From: Trichaptum fuscoviolaceum
Lineage: Eukaryota; Basidiomycota; Agaricomycetes; Hymenochaetales; Trichaptaceae
Direction of reading: 5' to 3'
Assembly: GCA_910574455.1 (NCBI GenBank)
Contig: CAJSYZ010000011.1
Span: 1,240,001 to 1,304,000, forward strand
Length of the DNA: 64,000 nucleotides
Shown: in pieces, positions 11,109-25,200 of the stretch
How the letters are laid out: every line of letters starts with the position of its first letter
Numbering within the stretch: the first letter of the stretch is position 1
Program-made: the position numbers and the translations under genes
The notes under the pieces: model-generated
The model's input: only the letters and a program-made list of their open reading frames with translations
Databases searched by the model: none
What the model was told of the DNA's origin: nothing

Positions 11109-14100
11109 CTTGTGTGCCCTCAGAAAGAGATGCTTTGCCGAAGAGAAGACAATCTCGGACGTCCTTCAGGGCTGGTGAGAGTCAGAAGGGGATTGCAAGG
11201 GGAAAGGTTGGAATGAGGTTGGAATGAGGTTGCGAGAAGTAGCTGCAAGTTGAGAGGACAGAGAGAAGCTCAAAGTTCCGGAAACAACCACCGTGGCGCT
11301 CAAGCCAGAACCAGTGGCGGTTCTTAAACGAAGCATCAACGTACACACGCAATCCAGCCTTTGGAATCAGAACAGTTTTCTACGTTGGGTCACTCTCGAT
11401 TTTCCTTGAAAACGATGTTGGCCTGCATTTACCGGAGTGCCGGATAGTGTCGGGAGAATTTTGGGTCCGTAAATTCTCATGCGCGTACCCTTGCCACTTC
11501 TATTAACTGTCGGTTATATTTAATATTGAGAAACACGTATAGCTGACGACGTACTCATATTTGCAGCATGCTATACGTGGATGACCAGCATTTGAGCGAA
11601 GCACTCGAGGACGAAAACTGAAAATAGTCTTGTAAACTTGCAGGCTGCGATTGACGGGTCGACCAATCTCAAAGTGGAGGGTTCGCATTCCTCTAGTTAT
11701 ATGTATATGATCTAAGTGTTGACGTCAAGATCTTTGTATCGCATAGCTACTACTGTAGTAACCCTCAGAGACAGGAGGAAAATTGAAGCTTCAAGTTACA
11801 GATTAAAAATGTACACTGGCAGTATGACAGACCTCAGACTGGTGGCAGAAGCATGCGTGGGAGCGTGACAAACATGAGTCACTGGCACATTCAAGTTCAG
11901 GCTGGTGTTTAGGACTCAGGAGTACTCTTTTCTTCCTTCTCCCGCCATCATCACAACCATCGAAATCGAACCTCTTTCATTCCTTCTCTCCGTCAGGTCA
12001 TGGCATACTTATAGGATGGCTCTCGTTCTATATGCATGTTTTTATGAGAACTGATCAAAGTTTAAATGTACTGATAATACAAGTGTAACGTAGATGTCCG
12101 GGGGGTTTCTGTTGACCCTGATGCACTGATGTTGCCGAGGAGATCGGCAGTTCTGTTCAAGTTTCTCCCCTCAGCTGTATTCTAATCCTTGTCTGGGCAA
12201 CACAGACTGGCTTTGCTCGGGGTTCTCCCTCATGTCTCGCCGGTCGATGCTACTTTCCATCACATATTATTTTTCAGAAGTGTTATCGATTCACGACTGC
12301 TTGCATTATCCAGAAATCTTTGGAATAACAAGCAGGACGGACTAGGATGGCCGTCCAATTTGCAAACCTTGCGACTCGGAGATCGGCAACTGGTTATTCA
12401 ATCCAATGTACCTCAGCCCCGCTCAGACACAAGTGAGGTTCCCTGGTTTTGCTCACAAATATCTAACGGAGACGTTTAGCGAGTTTGTTCAGGGTCAGTC
12501 AGTTGCACGGCTTGGGCACGGAATGCCGCTGAGGACCGGCGTCGAAGTGTTGTTGTATATAAACTATTACTTCTCGGCTAAGCGTCCATACTATGTCGTT
12601 TTCAAGCTCAATACCTGATAATCTGTTCAGTTCCGAGCCATCCTCGGCTTGGTTTCGAAAAGCGAATCTACAAACTATCGTTCATGGCAAAGAGGCCTTC
12701 TCCGCCGATACGGGCCAACTGCTCTTGCGCTTGACATGTGCTCAGGACCGTCGAATGGCGAACTTAGTGCTTTGTCCAGTCAATGGAGCTTTCTCATCTG
12801 GATCTTGACGCCTGAAAGCAAGGTCGTTATCACACGTAATCTGATGAAATGTGGGTGAAGCTCCTGAAAGCTCCCGCACCTATATCGATTCATATAATCC
12901 TCCACACTGACGCGAAGGTCAAGACCGTCGGTGCTTCGCAACACCCGATAGGAAGTGCTCCTAATCAGGCGCTGCCTCTCACTGCTTTATTGGGTTGTCT
13001 TTCATCTTAATGGTGACAAATGCTACTGCCTTTTCACTCCAAATAATATATTAATTTTGAGCGGGTCCGTACACAGTACCTCTATGGAACTACTCACTGA
13101 CATCAAAACGACTGGCTAAGAGTCTGAGCGATCGAATTTGTGCCTTATTCCAAAAATCACAGGTGGTGAGTATTTTCATAAAGAATAACTATATGACTAT
13201 AGTTGACGGAATACTTTTGATTGCAGGACCCAATTTGACTGCCAGGTTCTGATAATTATGACGTCGAGACGGGATCTTATCGCGCTGCATGACTGTCAGA
13301 CACTGATAGAAAGAGTCTCACACTGAGGTACGCAGTGATCGAAGGTAGTCTTCAGTCTTGCTAAGTACATCTTCCCTCCAGATTGCTGTTCATAGACCGG
13401 CCTTTCCGACTCCCCACAAGGAAAGGATGCTGGTATGTGTCCTCGACGATCATTCTTCTTAGTGCACGACATCAAACTCGGGGCTTCACGCCAACCTAGC
13501 GGTCCTGTACAGCCGCCCAATTAGTTGTATCGTGTCCTAAATTTAGGCGGGTTTGGATCTACTCAGGGACTTGACGAAGAGATTTTGAGGCCGTCAGGCT
13601 CGATATGCGTTTGCTGTCTATTCATCCAAAAACATTTGCACGAATCGTTGGGTCCAGTCTTTTCACAACTGTGAACGTTGCCCTTATCATTCTCTGCTTC
13701 CTGGATGTAGCGTTCGAGTCGATGGTGATGACAGATACCAGTGAGTGCTTCTCACTCTTCTCGATCAATATAGCTCATCCCCTTCTTAGCGACAGTGGGG
13801 CAAACGGAGGTTCAAAATTTTGCAGGAAACCTACTACAAAATATGACAAAGATTCATATGACAAGCAGAACTCCTATAACCTTCCTCTTTTTCGCGACTT
13901 ACTTGAACTACCTCATGCGTCTAATCGTTTCCAAAGGATGCCGTATGTACTTCATCAGCTCTTCGCCTAGTGGACTTCTTGTTTCTCGGAATTCGTCGAT
14001 ACTCCGGGTACCAGAAGCTGCCTATCTCCGTGTCAGGTGTCAGGGAAGCGAGTAGCATTCTCTGATATATTATTGACAAGCATTGTATCGGTAAGAGCCA

Positions 14101-16650
14101 CATTCATCCATGAGAATGCTCACATCTGATGTACAACTTGTCCGTTCGACATTCAACCTTGTGTATCAGACATCATGGAGTTAATCTCTTGAGCTTCTCC
14201 GCGCCCACATGCTTCCATCATGGGCGAACTGGTTGAAGAGATTCCGTGCCGAAATTAAAGAGCTATTCACGTTTGGCTACTCATTCTCCCTAGTGTGCGC
14301 CTCGAACACTCGATGAATATAGGTTGTGCGATCCGTCGGTCGAGCATAACTCCGCCGTTTCTTCTCTTCATTCTCAATCGAAGAGTACGTCCTTCCTCAT
14401 AGTACTCACTCTCAAGAAACTTCCGCATGGCCTCGGTGCAATTCACAACTCCTGGCGCCGGCCTGATAATCCGTCTGGACTTCGCGCCATCCCCAGATTT
14501 CATTCGATCTCTCTCACGAGCAATACGCTGACCCACATTGATCCTTGGCCCCCTCCGTTTGGTATCTGGCATGAGAAGCTGGAACGTTCCAAACGGCTTG
14601 TCGTTGACAGATTGGCGGAACACAGGGCCACTATGTTTCTTTTCTGGATAAATGGGAGATGTTGGGGAACGCGGCCAGCGCCTTGACATTCGATCTTGAG
14701 TTCTGTGCTACGAAATGGTGCGCCGGGAGATCTCACATTGTCAACGCTCTGATACTTCGACTCATAATTTCACCGACATCCAGGCCAAGTTTCACAGAGA
14801 AACACGACTTGCCATCCGTCCTCTGCATGTCCTAAACCTTACTGTATGTCAGGTGCTTCTACAGCTGGCATCTCGCAATTCCAATCTACACTATCACCCT
14901 CTTTTTACCATCCCCCTTCTCCCCAGTTCTTGTCGCGCCTGCGTGGTCCTTGTTAACATTACTTTCTCTACTTCCCGGCTTTAGGCTATGCGATTGAACT
15001 ATTAGCTCCTGGTGACTGTCATCTGCGCTGACGCCTAACACGCTTGGGGACCATGGATTCCAAATAACAGTTTTGGCGAAATACTTGGAGGAAAGAAGAT
15101 AGCAGTGGATGGGTACTCTTCCGTTGGTGCCTCATTTGAGCTCAAATAACCCAAGACAAGTCCGAGTAATAAGGAGATGAGTCATCTTCAAGCACTTATT
15201 GTGTCGACGCCACTCATCTCAGCATTTCATACCTTCAGGGTTACCTTACCGCTAGCATTGATAACATCCTACTCGCATAATATCCTTGGACCATGGAAGT
15301 ATGCATGATGAACAGTAATCAAGTTCATCTTGCTCTGCTTTACGCTAAAGCACTCCAAATAATCTGGGTGTCTGCATGTTGCTCGATCATTTTGACGCTC
15401 TGATGGAGGTGCGTTGAGACCGAACGGCACTGTACTTCCCTGCTTTAATCAATTTCCGTTCGCGGAGGCTTTCTCTTCCCCTCCAATGACTGATACGTTA
15501 CTTTTATCTCATTACCTCAAGCTAGACGCTTGCTTGTGATTATCGATGGACACCTGATCATCGGCCATTGCACGTCCCCGTGTCACGGTAATCAGTCCAT
15601 TGAAAATTTCCCCTTCACAACAACGGAACGGAGAAAATGATAGTCCTTAAAGTAGGCTCTCTTATTTCGATAATCTTGTCTGACGCAGTCCCCTAACGAG
15701 CCTTACTTTCCTATGTTCTAACTTATTGGTGAGACCTTCATATCAGAGATCTTACAAAAAACGAAGCTGCTCCATCTTTTAAGTGTCCCGAGGTCCATTC
15801 TGACCTTCTGCTACAAAGCTGGCGAACACTATCCTTGAGTGAGCCTGCTAAGATTGTAGTGACCTCCGATCAAGCATATGCAAAGATTCCTTCGAGGACT
15901 CCCGAAAGATATCGACCGATGATGAAATCCGCGAGCAGCTAGGAGGCTGACATCTTAATCTAGCGCCACGCTAAGTTAAGACTTGTGTAGATCATGATTT
16001 ACTCCCGAAGTGATAGATAAGAATAACATCATTCTATCCGGTGTATTAACTAGGACTCGGTTTAAAGTTGTGATTAAATTAAGCATTCTATTTGGTGTAG
16101 TAGTAGTAAGGCTTTCCTCTAGAGCCATTTATTTGAAGTTCTCGGAGAGTGTCTCTATATCGAATTGCGGTCTATATCAAAGGGCTCAACAACGCAAAGT
16201 GCAATTGCGCTGTGGGAAGAAACATATGTAGTAGTTCATAGAGGGCCCAGAACCGACGTCAAATAACAAGGGGCATCGCTTGAAAAAATATATCCATAGG
16301 AAATCTTCCAGTTCCAACGGTAGTATGAGGCTTTTGCAGAGTACAGACGCACATTTATAGAAACGCTTAATCTTCTAATCAATCTACAATCCAATGTGGG
16401 TCCATGTAGGCGCGAGACATGATCATGATGGCGAGATCTAACCATATAAGGGTACTATTAGCGCTTCCCTGTGATACTGCCTAATAAACATCTTATTATG
16501 GCTTTTGTACGTACTTCTAAAGTAGGTTTGGCTATATAACAGATTTTTTTTCTTATGTTCGAGCATAGAATTGTAATTGTTTGCGTAAAAATGTTCAAAA
16601 CTATGTATCAGGCTGGCCGCAAACATGGCGCCGGCGGCATATCGGCATCA

Positions 16651-16707
16651 TGATCATTCAAGTTGTGCTACCGGTCACTGGCAGCACTAGCACAACTTGA
16701 ATGATCA
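16651..16707. repeat. Perfect 20-bp inverted repeat with 17-nt spacer
   Basis: Arms TGATCATTCAAGTTGTGCTA (16651-16670) and its exact reverse complement (16688-16707) flank a spacer that contains CACTGGCAG. The arms and spacer use the same words (TTCAAGTT, CACTGGCAG) as the transposon-rich island 10 kb downstream. This could be a tiny non-autonomous element, an excision scar, or a cruciform-forming site. Confidence 0.7.
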
Positions 16708-17575
16708 GACCACTCTCGGCGTTCGGCAGACAATACTAGGTGCCAGTGCCAAAATTCAAAGCAAAGCACATAAACTCGTTCTTTTGCTGTAATAAGCACT
16801 ACAAAAATCTGACATGCATCCATTAAGACCTATTTCTGACTCTTCCTAGTTATTAGATTGAGCTCATGATAGTGGTCCATACACTGGCAAGCGCTCATAA
16901 CAAACCATTCGTGGATGCTTCCGTGAGTCCGAAAAATACGGACCTATAAAATAATTTGACCTGAAGGCTGAAGCTAAGATTCACAGGCATGCCGGACGGC
17001 TCAACGTATATCCAGAGGTAGCTGTTGGCATAAAGGCTTATTTTAGAAAACACATACATTCCGCAAGACTCTGAATCACGAAATGACTGCGGAATCTTGT
17101 CGTCGCGAATGAATGCTATGCAAGCATCGCGTGCGCTTGAAAGCAAAGCGTGTTCTATTTCCAGAAGAGAGTCAACGTTTCACAACATTCAGTTTCTATT
17201 CTCCTTCTGACTTCCATTCCCAACTCACTCTTAATGTTGGGAGAAATACAGTATGACGATGAAATTGGCCTCACGCGAAGCTCATACGTTGGCTGATCTG
17301 TCTTTCTGTCGATCACCGTAATGAAACTGCAGTAGCCATTTCGTTAGGACGGCAAAGCATATGGTGTACTTACTTCATTCTCGCATCTCTTATTTTTTTT
17401 CGTACACTGCCTCTAAGGCTGTAAACATCAAGAAAGTCATGGCAACCACGGTGTATGAAGGAGTTCATCACAAGACAATCCCCACATCATGCCTTCTTTC
17501 CGCAGTCACAAACAACCTATGTGCCCACGACGGGCTTTGTGGCCATGCATGGCCGCTAAGCTGCTGTTTTCCTCG

Positions 17576-17583
17576 TATAAAAG
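17576..17583 (+). promoter_or_regulatory. TATA box of repeat-protein gene
   Basis: TATAAAAG lies about 90 bp upstream of the start codon at 17669. Confidence 0.5.
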
Positions 17584-17668
17584 ATCAAAGGTCACTTCGT
17601 AGTTAGATCAGCTCCTCTTCTACCTTTGTTGACCCACAAGATTCAATCACTCCGATCACATCTTCACT

Positions 17669-18740
17669 ATGTTCGCTACACACTTCGTTCTTTTGGCGGT
17701 TGCGCTCGCTGCAAGCGCCAATCCCGTGTGTATTCCTATCTTTTTCTCAAAGTCTGTGAGCTTAAGATATATTTTGAAACTTACGATAGATTCCTCAGCT
17801 CGTGACGAGCTCGTCCTTCTTAGGAGCAGAGCCCACAACTGTGTCAGCTACGCTATCCACGGCTGTCGGTAGCTCGTCGGTCATAGAAAGCAGTGTTGCA
17901 CTCTCGCAATTCACAACCATCAGCGATGCTACGGGTTCCGGTACCCTCTTCTCCTCCGCTACTACGGACGTTTACCCATCGTCGATCACGTCGATCTTTA
18001 CGTCGATCGGAAAGCCAGTGACTATCACCTATAGCGTTGTCAGCGCATCCCCTGCGACCGTTACAGTGACCGAGGCGGTGACGTTTATACCTTCCGGCTG
18101 TCCCTCAGGCTTGTCATATGTCCACTCATTCTTCCCGCACACTACCACTGGCACTGCGTCCTCTGGACCAGCTACCACGGCATCCTCTGGACCGGCCACT
18201 ACTGCATCCTCTGGACCAGCTACCACGGCATCCTCTGGACCGGCCACTACTGCATCCTCTGGACCAGCTACCACGGCATCCTCTGGACCGGCCACTACTG
18301 CATCCTCTGGACCAGCTACCACGGCATCCTCTGGACCGGCCACTACTGCATCCTCTGGACCGGCCACTACTGCATCCTCTGGACCAGCTACCACGGCATC
18401 CTCTGGACCGGCCACTACTGCATCCTCTGGACCAGCTACCACGGCATCCTCTGGACCGGCCACTACTGAATCCTCTGGACCAGCTACCACGGCATCCTCT
18501 GGACCGGCCACTACTGCATCCTCTGGACCAGCTACCACGGCATCCTCTGGACCAGCCACTACTGCATCCTCTGGACCAGCTACCACGGCATCCTCTGGAC
18601 CAGCCACTACTGCATCCTCTGGACCAGCTACCACGGCATCCTCTGGACCGGCCACTACTGCATCCTCTGGACCGGCCACCACAGAGAGTGCATCCACTTT
18701 CAGTACCGCGACCTCGAGCCCGGTAACAACCAGCGTGTAA
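17669..18740 (+). CDS. Secreted Ser/Thr-rich mucin-like repeat protein
   Basis: Exon 1 (17669-17725) encodes [19 protein letters not shown], a standard signal peptide. Exon 2 (17799-18740) begins [10 protein letters not shown] Ser/Thr/Val-rich segment follows ([31 protein letters not shown]), and then 22 copies of the octapeptide ASSGPATT, one of which begins with Glu. The tail is [18 protein letters not shown]. No GPI-anchor signal is seen at the C-terminus and the protein ends without a hydrophobic tail. Such proteins are normally heavily O-mannosylated and found in the wall or secreted. No enzymatic domain is present. Function is unknown. Confidence 0.75.
18156..18683 (+). repeat. Tandem repeat, 22 units of 24 bp
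   Basis: Exactly 528 bp of 24-bp units encoding ASSGPATT. Two unit variants (ending GCTACCACG or GCCACTACT) mostly alternate, giving a 48-bp higher-order period. This suggests expansion by doubling of a dimer. All units keep frame. Copy number is likely to vary between strains. Confidence 0.95.
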
Positions 18741-19173
18741 TATACCCCAGCCAATAGCGATTATCGACTTAATTGGAGGACCTTGGAGAGTTAGCCTTGG
18801 ATAGTTAAATAGACACTGATTCTTTGACGGACAGCCTTCTTGGCATGCAGCTATGGATTTCTGATTACCTCTTCGCTATTTTCGAACATCCTTACATAAA
18901 AAAGCTAAATCATTTTTTTTTCAGAAGTAATCATTATATTTGGACTTTGGTGCTCACCTTGCCTCGGATAGTTCCCTGACCTTTTTCTTCGTTTAAATAC
19001 ACGAAATTGTTTCTTTTCGATATGTCTGCTTTTCTGTCGATTTCTTTCTATGCAGGAGATGAAAAAATGTGAAGATCTCACTATTTGTATTACTTATGAC
19101 CTCCCCAGTCCCCTTTCCCAAGAGATGAGGAGGAAGGATCCATCGTCGTCTACTATACAGGTAGGCTCGGATA
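18741..19173. other. Intergenic, AT-rich
   Basis: No gene seen. It contains an AT-rich 3' flank of the repeat-protein gene and the 3' flank of the BUD32 pseudogene. Confidence 0.35.
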
Positions 19174-20240
<1,067 letters not shown>

Positions 20241-20379
20241 AGAAGCCATTCCGAAGGAGCTCTGACGAGAGTTGATGCGTCGATAGTGGGTCAGGTGTCG
20301 AGATTGGCCATCGATTGAAATGAGACTCAGATCAAGTTACTTCAAATTTATGAGTAATCAAGAAGAGCTGAACACATAC

Positions 20380-20941
20380 CATGCCTTTGGCCAACTCATT
20401 GTGACCTCTACCCAGCCAAACTTGAGCTTGGACTCGGCATCAATGTTCAGGACACCATATCTATCCTGCAGTGCGCTAAGGTTCGCCGCTTTTTAAGGTT
20501 CGCGTCTCGTCCTTCTTCCAATGTAGGCGGGATGGCAGGCTTAACATCGGTCTTCTCTTGAGAAACAAAACATGGAAGAAGCACCACAACCTCTTCGGGA
20601 TGGCGAGCTTATCCTCTAAAATGAACGCGGTTAAACGAGCTCATCGGCTGAATCAATTAACCTGGATTCATGACAATCTTGAATGAAATTTGTGGACTGA
20701 GACCGCAATTGATAGGTGCAAGAGTCGCTAACCTGACAATTATGAGCGGGTGCGACCGCTTTTCGGGTGGAATAATGTCCGACATAAGTAATAAGGAATG
20801 TCCGACGCAAGCCAATGGCAGCAGATTATGAGTGGGCGTGACGCCTAACAGAGATCTTGCAATTTTTTCAGATTTTGTTGCGTCGACATTGTCTTGACTC
20901 TTGAAGCTCGAAGTCGTCCTTGATTGCCGACTCGGAAACAA
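20380..20941 (-). CDS. Unrecognised short two-exon gene or gene remnant
   Basis: A minus-strand frame starts at 20941 and runs about 94 codons (begins MFPSRQSRTTSSFKSQDNVD, ends FKIVMNPG at a GTTAA donor). Downstream, two further open stretches, EEVVVLLPCFVSQEK and YGVLNIDAESKLKFGWVEVT, look protein-like but lie in different frames. A short direct duplication GCGAACCTTA occurs between them. I recognise no family. It may be a decayed gene. Confidence 0.25.
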
Positions 20942-21671
20942 TTACTATCGTGGGACAACCTTTGCAAAACTTTCAGAACTTTATATGTCGTAACTCAGGA
21001 AAACCTCTATTAAATACAGAACTAATTGTTGCGCTTCAATAGCATCCTTTGAGCATGAATATGATTTTTATTTATTTTATAAGATATAACAGAAGGTATC
21101 GGCCTATGGCCGAGGTGAGATACTCAGAAAGACCCCACTTGCAAATTCTCGGCCAACATCGGAACTCTGTTGCCACGGTCAAATTCATTCTCCGCGCGGC
21201 AAACACTCTGATCTCAATTTTGGTTCCTTGGATCGCGTAATAAGTTTTGAGTCGGAGCTCAAACTGGTAGCTGTATTTGTATTACATGCCGACCAAATCT
21301 GATACCCTCTGCATCCTCAGACTTTTCATCTTGTTTTACAAGCCCCATGCAGAGTGATGGAGCTCGGATACAGCTCCGATATATCTTGAGATCCTTTTAT
21401 TGAGATATATGATAAGTTTAAGAGGATAAATGCTTGTATCAAAGCATAACAAGCATATAATGGAGCCTCAATGCACATTTCCCGTAAAGAATGATAGGTA
21501 ACTTTTGATAATGTGCATATTTTTGCGTCCGGATTTTTTCAGAAGATTAACATACTTTCTATCAGAACACTGAATATTTTTCACGCTTTAAGAATGAAGG
21601 TTGAGTGCAAGAAAATCCTGTTTTCAACGGGGGTCCCGTTTGCAAAGAGTGTCCCACGATAGTAGGGGTAA
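20942..21671. other. AT-rich intergenic flank left of the island
   Basis: No gene seen. This is AT-rich sequence that immediately precedes the left inverted terminal repeat of the candidate element. Confidence 0.35.
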
Positions 21672-21960
21672 CATCAGGGAAACTACTTTCTGCTGAAAGT
21701 GACTTAAGTGTTACTTAAACGTCCTGAGAGACTGAAGTCTTAAATAAGGCAAGCTTTACTTATTCATGCATGTCCTCCCATTATTCAGGACAAGTTGGCT
21801 GAAATAAGTGCGGGCTGGCTTAAATAAGGAAAGATGGCTGAATCAGTGCTCTAAGTGTTTCAGGCATTCTGCACCCCAGTGCTCCAGTGTATCATCCTTT
21901 AATTACAGCAGTAGACAAGTGTTGTAAGACAAATTGCAGTGCTCAAGAGTCTAAGTGCAT
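21672..21960 (+). repeat. Left terminal and subterminal repeat of candidate element
   Basis: It begins with CATCAGGGAAACT (21672-21684) and contains repeated short motifs TCCTGA/TTCAGGA, CTGAAATAAG (21799), AGTGTTTCAGG (21854-21864), CAGTGCTC and CAGTGCTCAAG (21937-21947). Clustered subterminal motifs of this sort are the usual transposase binding sites of En/Spm-like elements. This end is poorer in C and G than the right end. Confidence 0.65.
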
Positions 21961-22280
21961 AAGAACGTTCCAAGTATTTCATTGCATCAGAAATATATAA
22001 GACAACATTATGTAGCTATCAGTGCCTCAGCGTTCAAGTACATCAGTCATTTACGCAAGACTAAGCATAGCAGTCGCTATCATGGGATCCGCCACGACAT
22101 TATCCTGAACCTCTTCCGTGACGGGCAGTGGCAGGCCACATTTCGCTGCCGTGCCTTTGTTTCTACTGCTACGCCAAAGAACATGCAGAATTGAAGACTG
22201 CTCTGCGAGTCGATGGTAATATAATGTTGAGCGCACGGACAGAAACGAAAAGAAGAGGCTCACTAGTGATTGATTTGCCC

Positions 22281-25200
22281 TTAGAAGTCTACGCAGTCCG
22301 TAGCCGAATCCCATTTTGAAGCGTCGTCCTCCTCATGATCACCATCTCCACCTAAATCCTTGTCCTTGTCCTTGCCCTCGCCCTCGCCCTCGTCCTCGCC
22401 GTCGCCCTCGCCGTCGTCCTCGCCCTCGTCATCGCCGTCGCCCTCGCCGTCGTCCTCGCCGTCGTCCTCGCCCTCGCCGTCGTCATCGCCCTCGCCGTCG
22501 TCATCGCCCTCGCCGTCGTCATCGCCCTCGCCGTCATCATCGCCCTTGCACTCAATCTTGTCAACTCCCTCGTCCCCGCTCTCACTCAGGTTGTCGTCAC
22601 CCTCAGCATTAGCATGCTCGTCCTCTGCATCACCTTCCACCTCGCCTCTATACTCAGCCACCTCACGCTCTTCGCCCTTATCGTCGGTTCCGTCGGTTCC
22701 GTCTTCCCAATTATCAGCGTCTTCGTCATACGCTTTTTCGCAGGTCGAATCTGCATCTATAACGTCAAAATACAAGGAGAAGTCCCTGCCAGTGATACCC
22801 GATCCAACAAGTTCGGTGTTCTTTCTCGTATCGATATCTGTACTGGCATCGTAAGCTAGGAGGCGGGATCGAACCTTTTCCCAGTTTGATTCAGTGAAGA
22901 AAGAGGGATTTGACAACAAGTTAACATAGTCGTCCGTATGAGGTTGCCACAGAGCGCTAGTGAAATACCACTCAGCGCCGCCAAGTTCTTCTTTGATATT
23001 TTGCAACCGAGCCACCTGTTTATCAATGGCAACCTTGACCTATCCATGGGAAGATCAGCGAATAAGGACAATATAAGTGCTGAAAAAAGTAGATACCGCT
23101 GTTGCCGCAAGGGCGAGGGCACCGATAGGCTTTCCTATGGTGTTTCTGTCCAGTATTTTATGCCGACCCATGGCCAAGACAATGTGTACGGACAACACTG
23201 AGACCACAAGGTCAGAGCAGAACAGTCCTTGCTTCTGTACAATTAGGGTCAATGCATGGACACAAAATGCGACAATAAATACTCTTTTACTTACCCTCTC
23301 CATACTATACCAGCTTTCCCATAGAAACGGTTCGGCTTTCTTCTTGTCAACTAGCGACTGCAACGTCTTCACAATTGCTTCGTTTCGCATTGATTTTGAT
23401 TGTTCGCCGCTGATAAAACTTGCAACTGATTGCTCAGCTTTCTCAAAAAGTTTCTTGCGCCAGCTATCAGAGCATCTCTGGGCCACCTGAAATACAAGGA
23501 TCGCATCTCAATTTGGTAAAGGTGACTTGGAGATAAGTTAGATTGACTCAACTAGAGAACAGATATCGGCGAACTGAGTTTCGTAACTGAATTCCACAGA
23601 ATCAAACACTTTCCCCCACAGTGAGCTGATGAGCTTATTGTCCGGAGTTTGCCATGGTGTGACGGACTTTCCAACTGCGCGAAATAGTGAAGGTAATAGA
23701 ATATGAGTCCATCCTGCCTGAGTACCGGGAGGGAGACACTGGTTCGTCGCCCTTTTCCTGCCTGGCACGCGAGATCCTTCCCTTCCTTCATTTTGATCCT
23801 TGTCCTCAAGTCCCACTGATGTCTGCATATAAGTAAATCAGCAAAATATGTCATAGAAATGAATTTGATTCGACAAACTGAGCTAGTAGTCCGAGAGACT
23901 TTGCGATGACCTTGATAAGCCCCAGTCACTAACACTTCGGGTCCGGGGGTGCAGGATGCTCTCGTCATTGCAAGGGACGGTGCTCGAGGTGCTAACGACA
24001 TCTTTCGACCACCAGACTATTAGTAAGAAAAAAAGGTGAATGTCTACATTTAGAGTGTATCAATCGACTCTCACTTACTTCATTATCAGCCACCAGCGAC
24101 TGCCTCTTGCGATTAGAGGTAGCGGATCCAAGCTCCGGCTGCAGCACGTCAGAAAGCTGTTATCCGTGGCAAGTGAACAGCTCGAAAAGAAGCACTTACT
24201 GTCATATCGGCCTCAGGCCGATAAGGAATGTCAGAGGGTTTCCTCTTCTTACTCAAGTCCTTTCCGCCTGATCAGATACGAACTTAAAATGCCGGTTACC
24301 ATAGAATTGACGCTTACTGTGGCACCGGCCTGTGTGTCCATGTCAGTCAACAATGACTTCTTGATCTTGACAGCCTTATTAGCCTATTGAGATGGTTTAA
24401 AATAAGTAAACATAAAATGAAGGAATTCATTGCACGTGAAGGTAGAAGAATTACCACATTAACCTGAGAGTCGGTGTCTGGTGGCGACTTCCTCTTTCCG
24501 TTCTTTGTGACTGTGATGTCCTATTCATATTCACACATTAGCGCTCAACTTGAAGTGAAGAAGGAAACGAATAGTTGCCACAGGAGAGCACCGGAAGTGA
24601 GCCTACAGTGCATCGACACTCACACATACCTGTACACGGGGTTCCAAGGCTAGTGATTGCACCTTACAACCATAAATAAGGGGGGAACGAGAGAAGTTGA
24701 GATAAGATAGACTTACCGGTGCGCTAAGCTGCGAAATAGCAGTCCTCTTGTTTGCATCCTATCAAAATACCAATTCAGTAAGCAATGAAGGAAGGATGTA
24801 CCATGAAGATCACTGTCTGGTACTCACCTGTCCACCTGGATTTATCTTGTTATTCTTATCCTCGAGTACGGGAAGGGATTACTCAGTAGATTGAAAAAAT
24901 GTAGAATGATATGACATCGCTTACCGTTGAAACCTGCGACCCGGAAAGAGTGTCACGCAATAACTTCCTTTTCTTCGAGTTGACGTTGCTGCTACCTCCA
25001 TCCTGTTCATGAGACGGCAGTTGGCAGATAAACAATAACGAAGGAATATGAACAAACGGTCATGGAGCAACTGACATGAATCGAACAGTAATCAGTCGGA
25101 CTCACACAAGCTTGAGCCGGCCTTGTTAGCCTCTTCGGATCGCTTCCGCCCTATAAACAAGTTATTCAGACTGCATCTGCCATTCTAATGCTCCGTCAAC

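Larger units (their letters stand above)
11109..17668. other. Gene-poor 6.5-kb stretch
   Basis: I find no gene I can defend. Short open frames occur at 12189-12858, 13605-14055 and 14267-14689. The 13605 frame begins with a hydrophobic stretch (NVALIILCFLDVAF) and could be a relic of a membrane protein. No frame shows a family motif or a consistent set of introns. At 11780-11930 there is a short cluster of the words CACTGGCA, TTCAAGTTCAGGCT and GACTCAGGAGTAC that fill the non-coding DNA at 26-46 kb. A small perfect inverted repeat sits at 16651-16707. The region looks like decayed sequence. Confidence 0.45.

Noticed and set aside
18029..18754. 241-codon antisense frame through the tandem repeats
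   Set aside because: It exists only because the 24-bp unit has no stop in that frame; there is no signal peptide, promoter or intron, while the sense strand has all three.
22316..22612. Protamine-like Arg/Pro-rich frame on the plus strand
   Set aside because: Complement of the acidic tail exon of the minus-strand gene; low complexity keeps it open.
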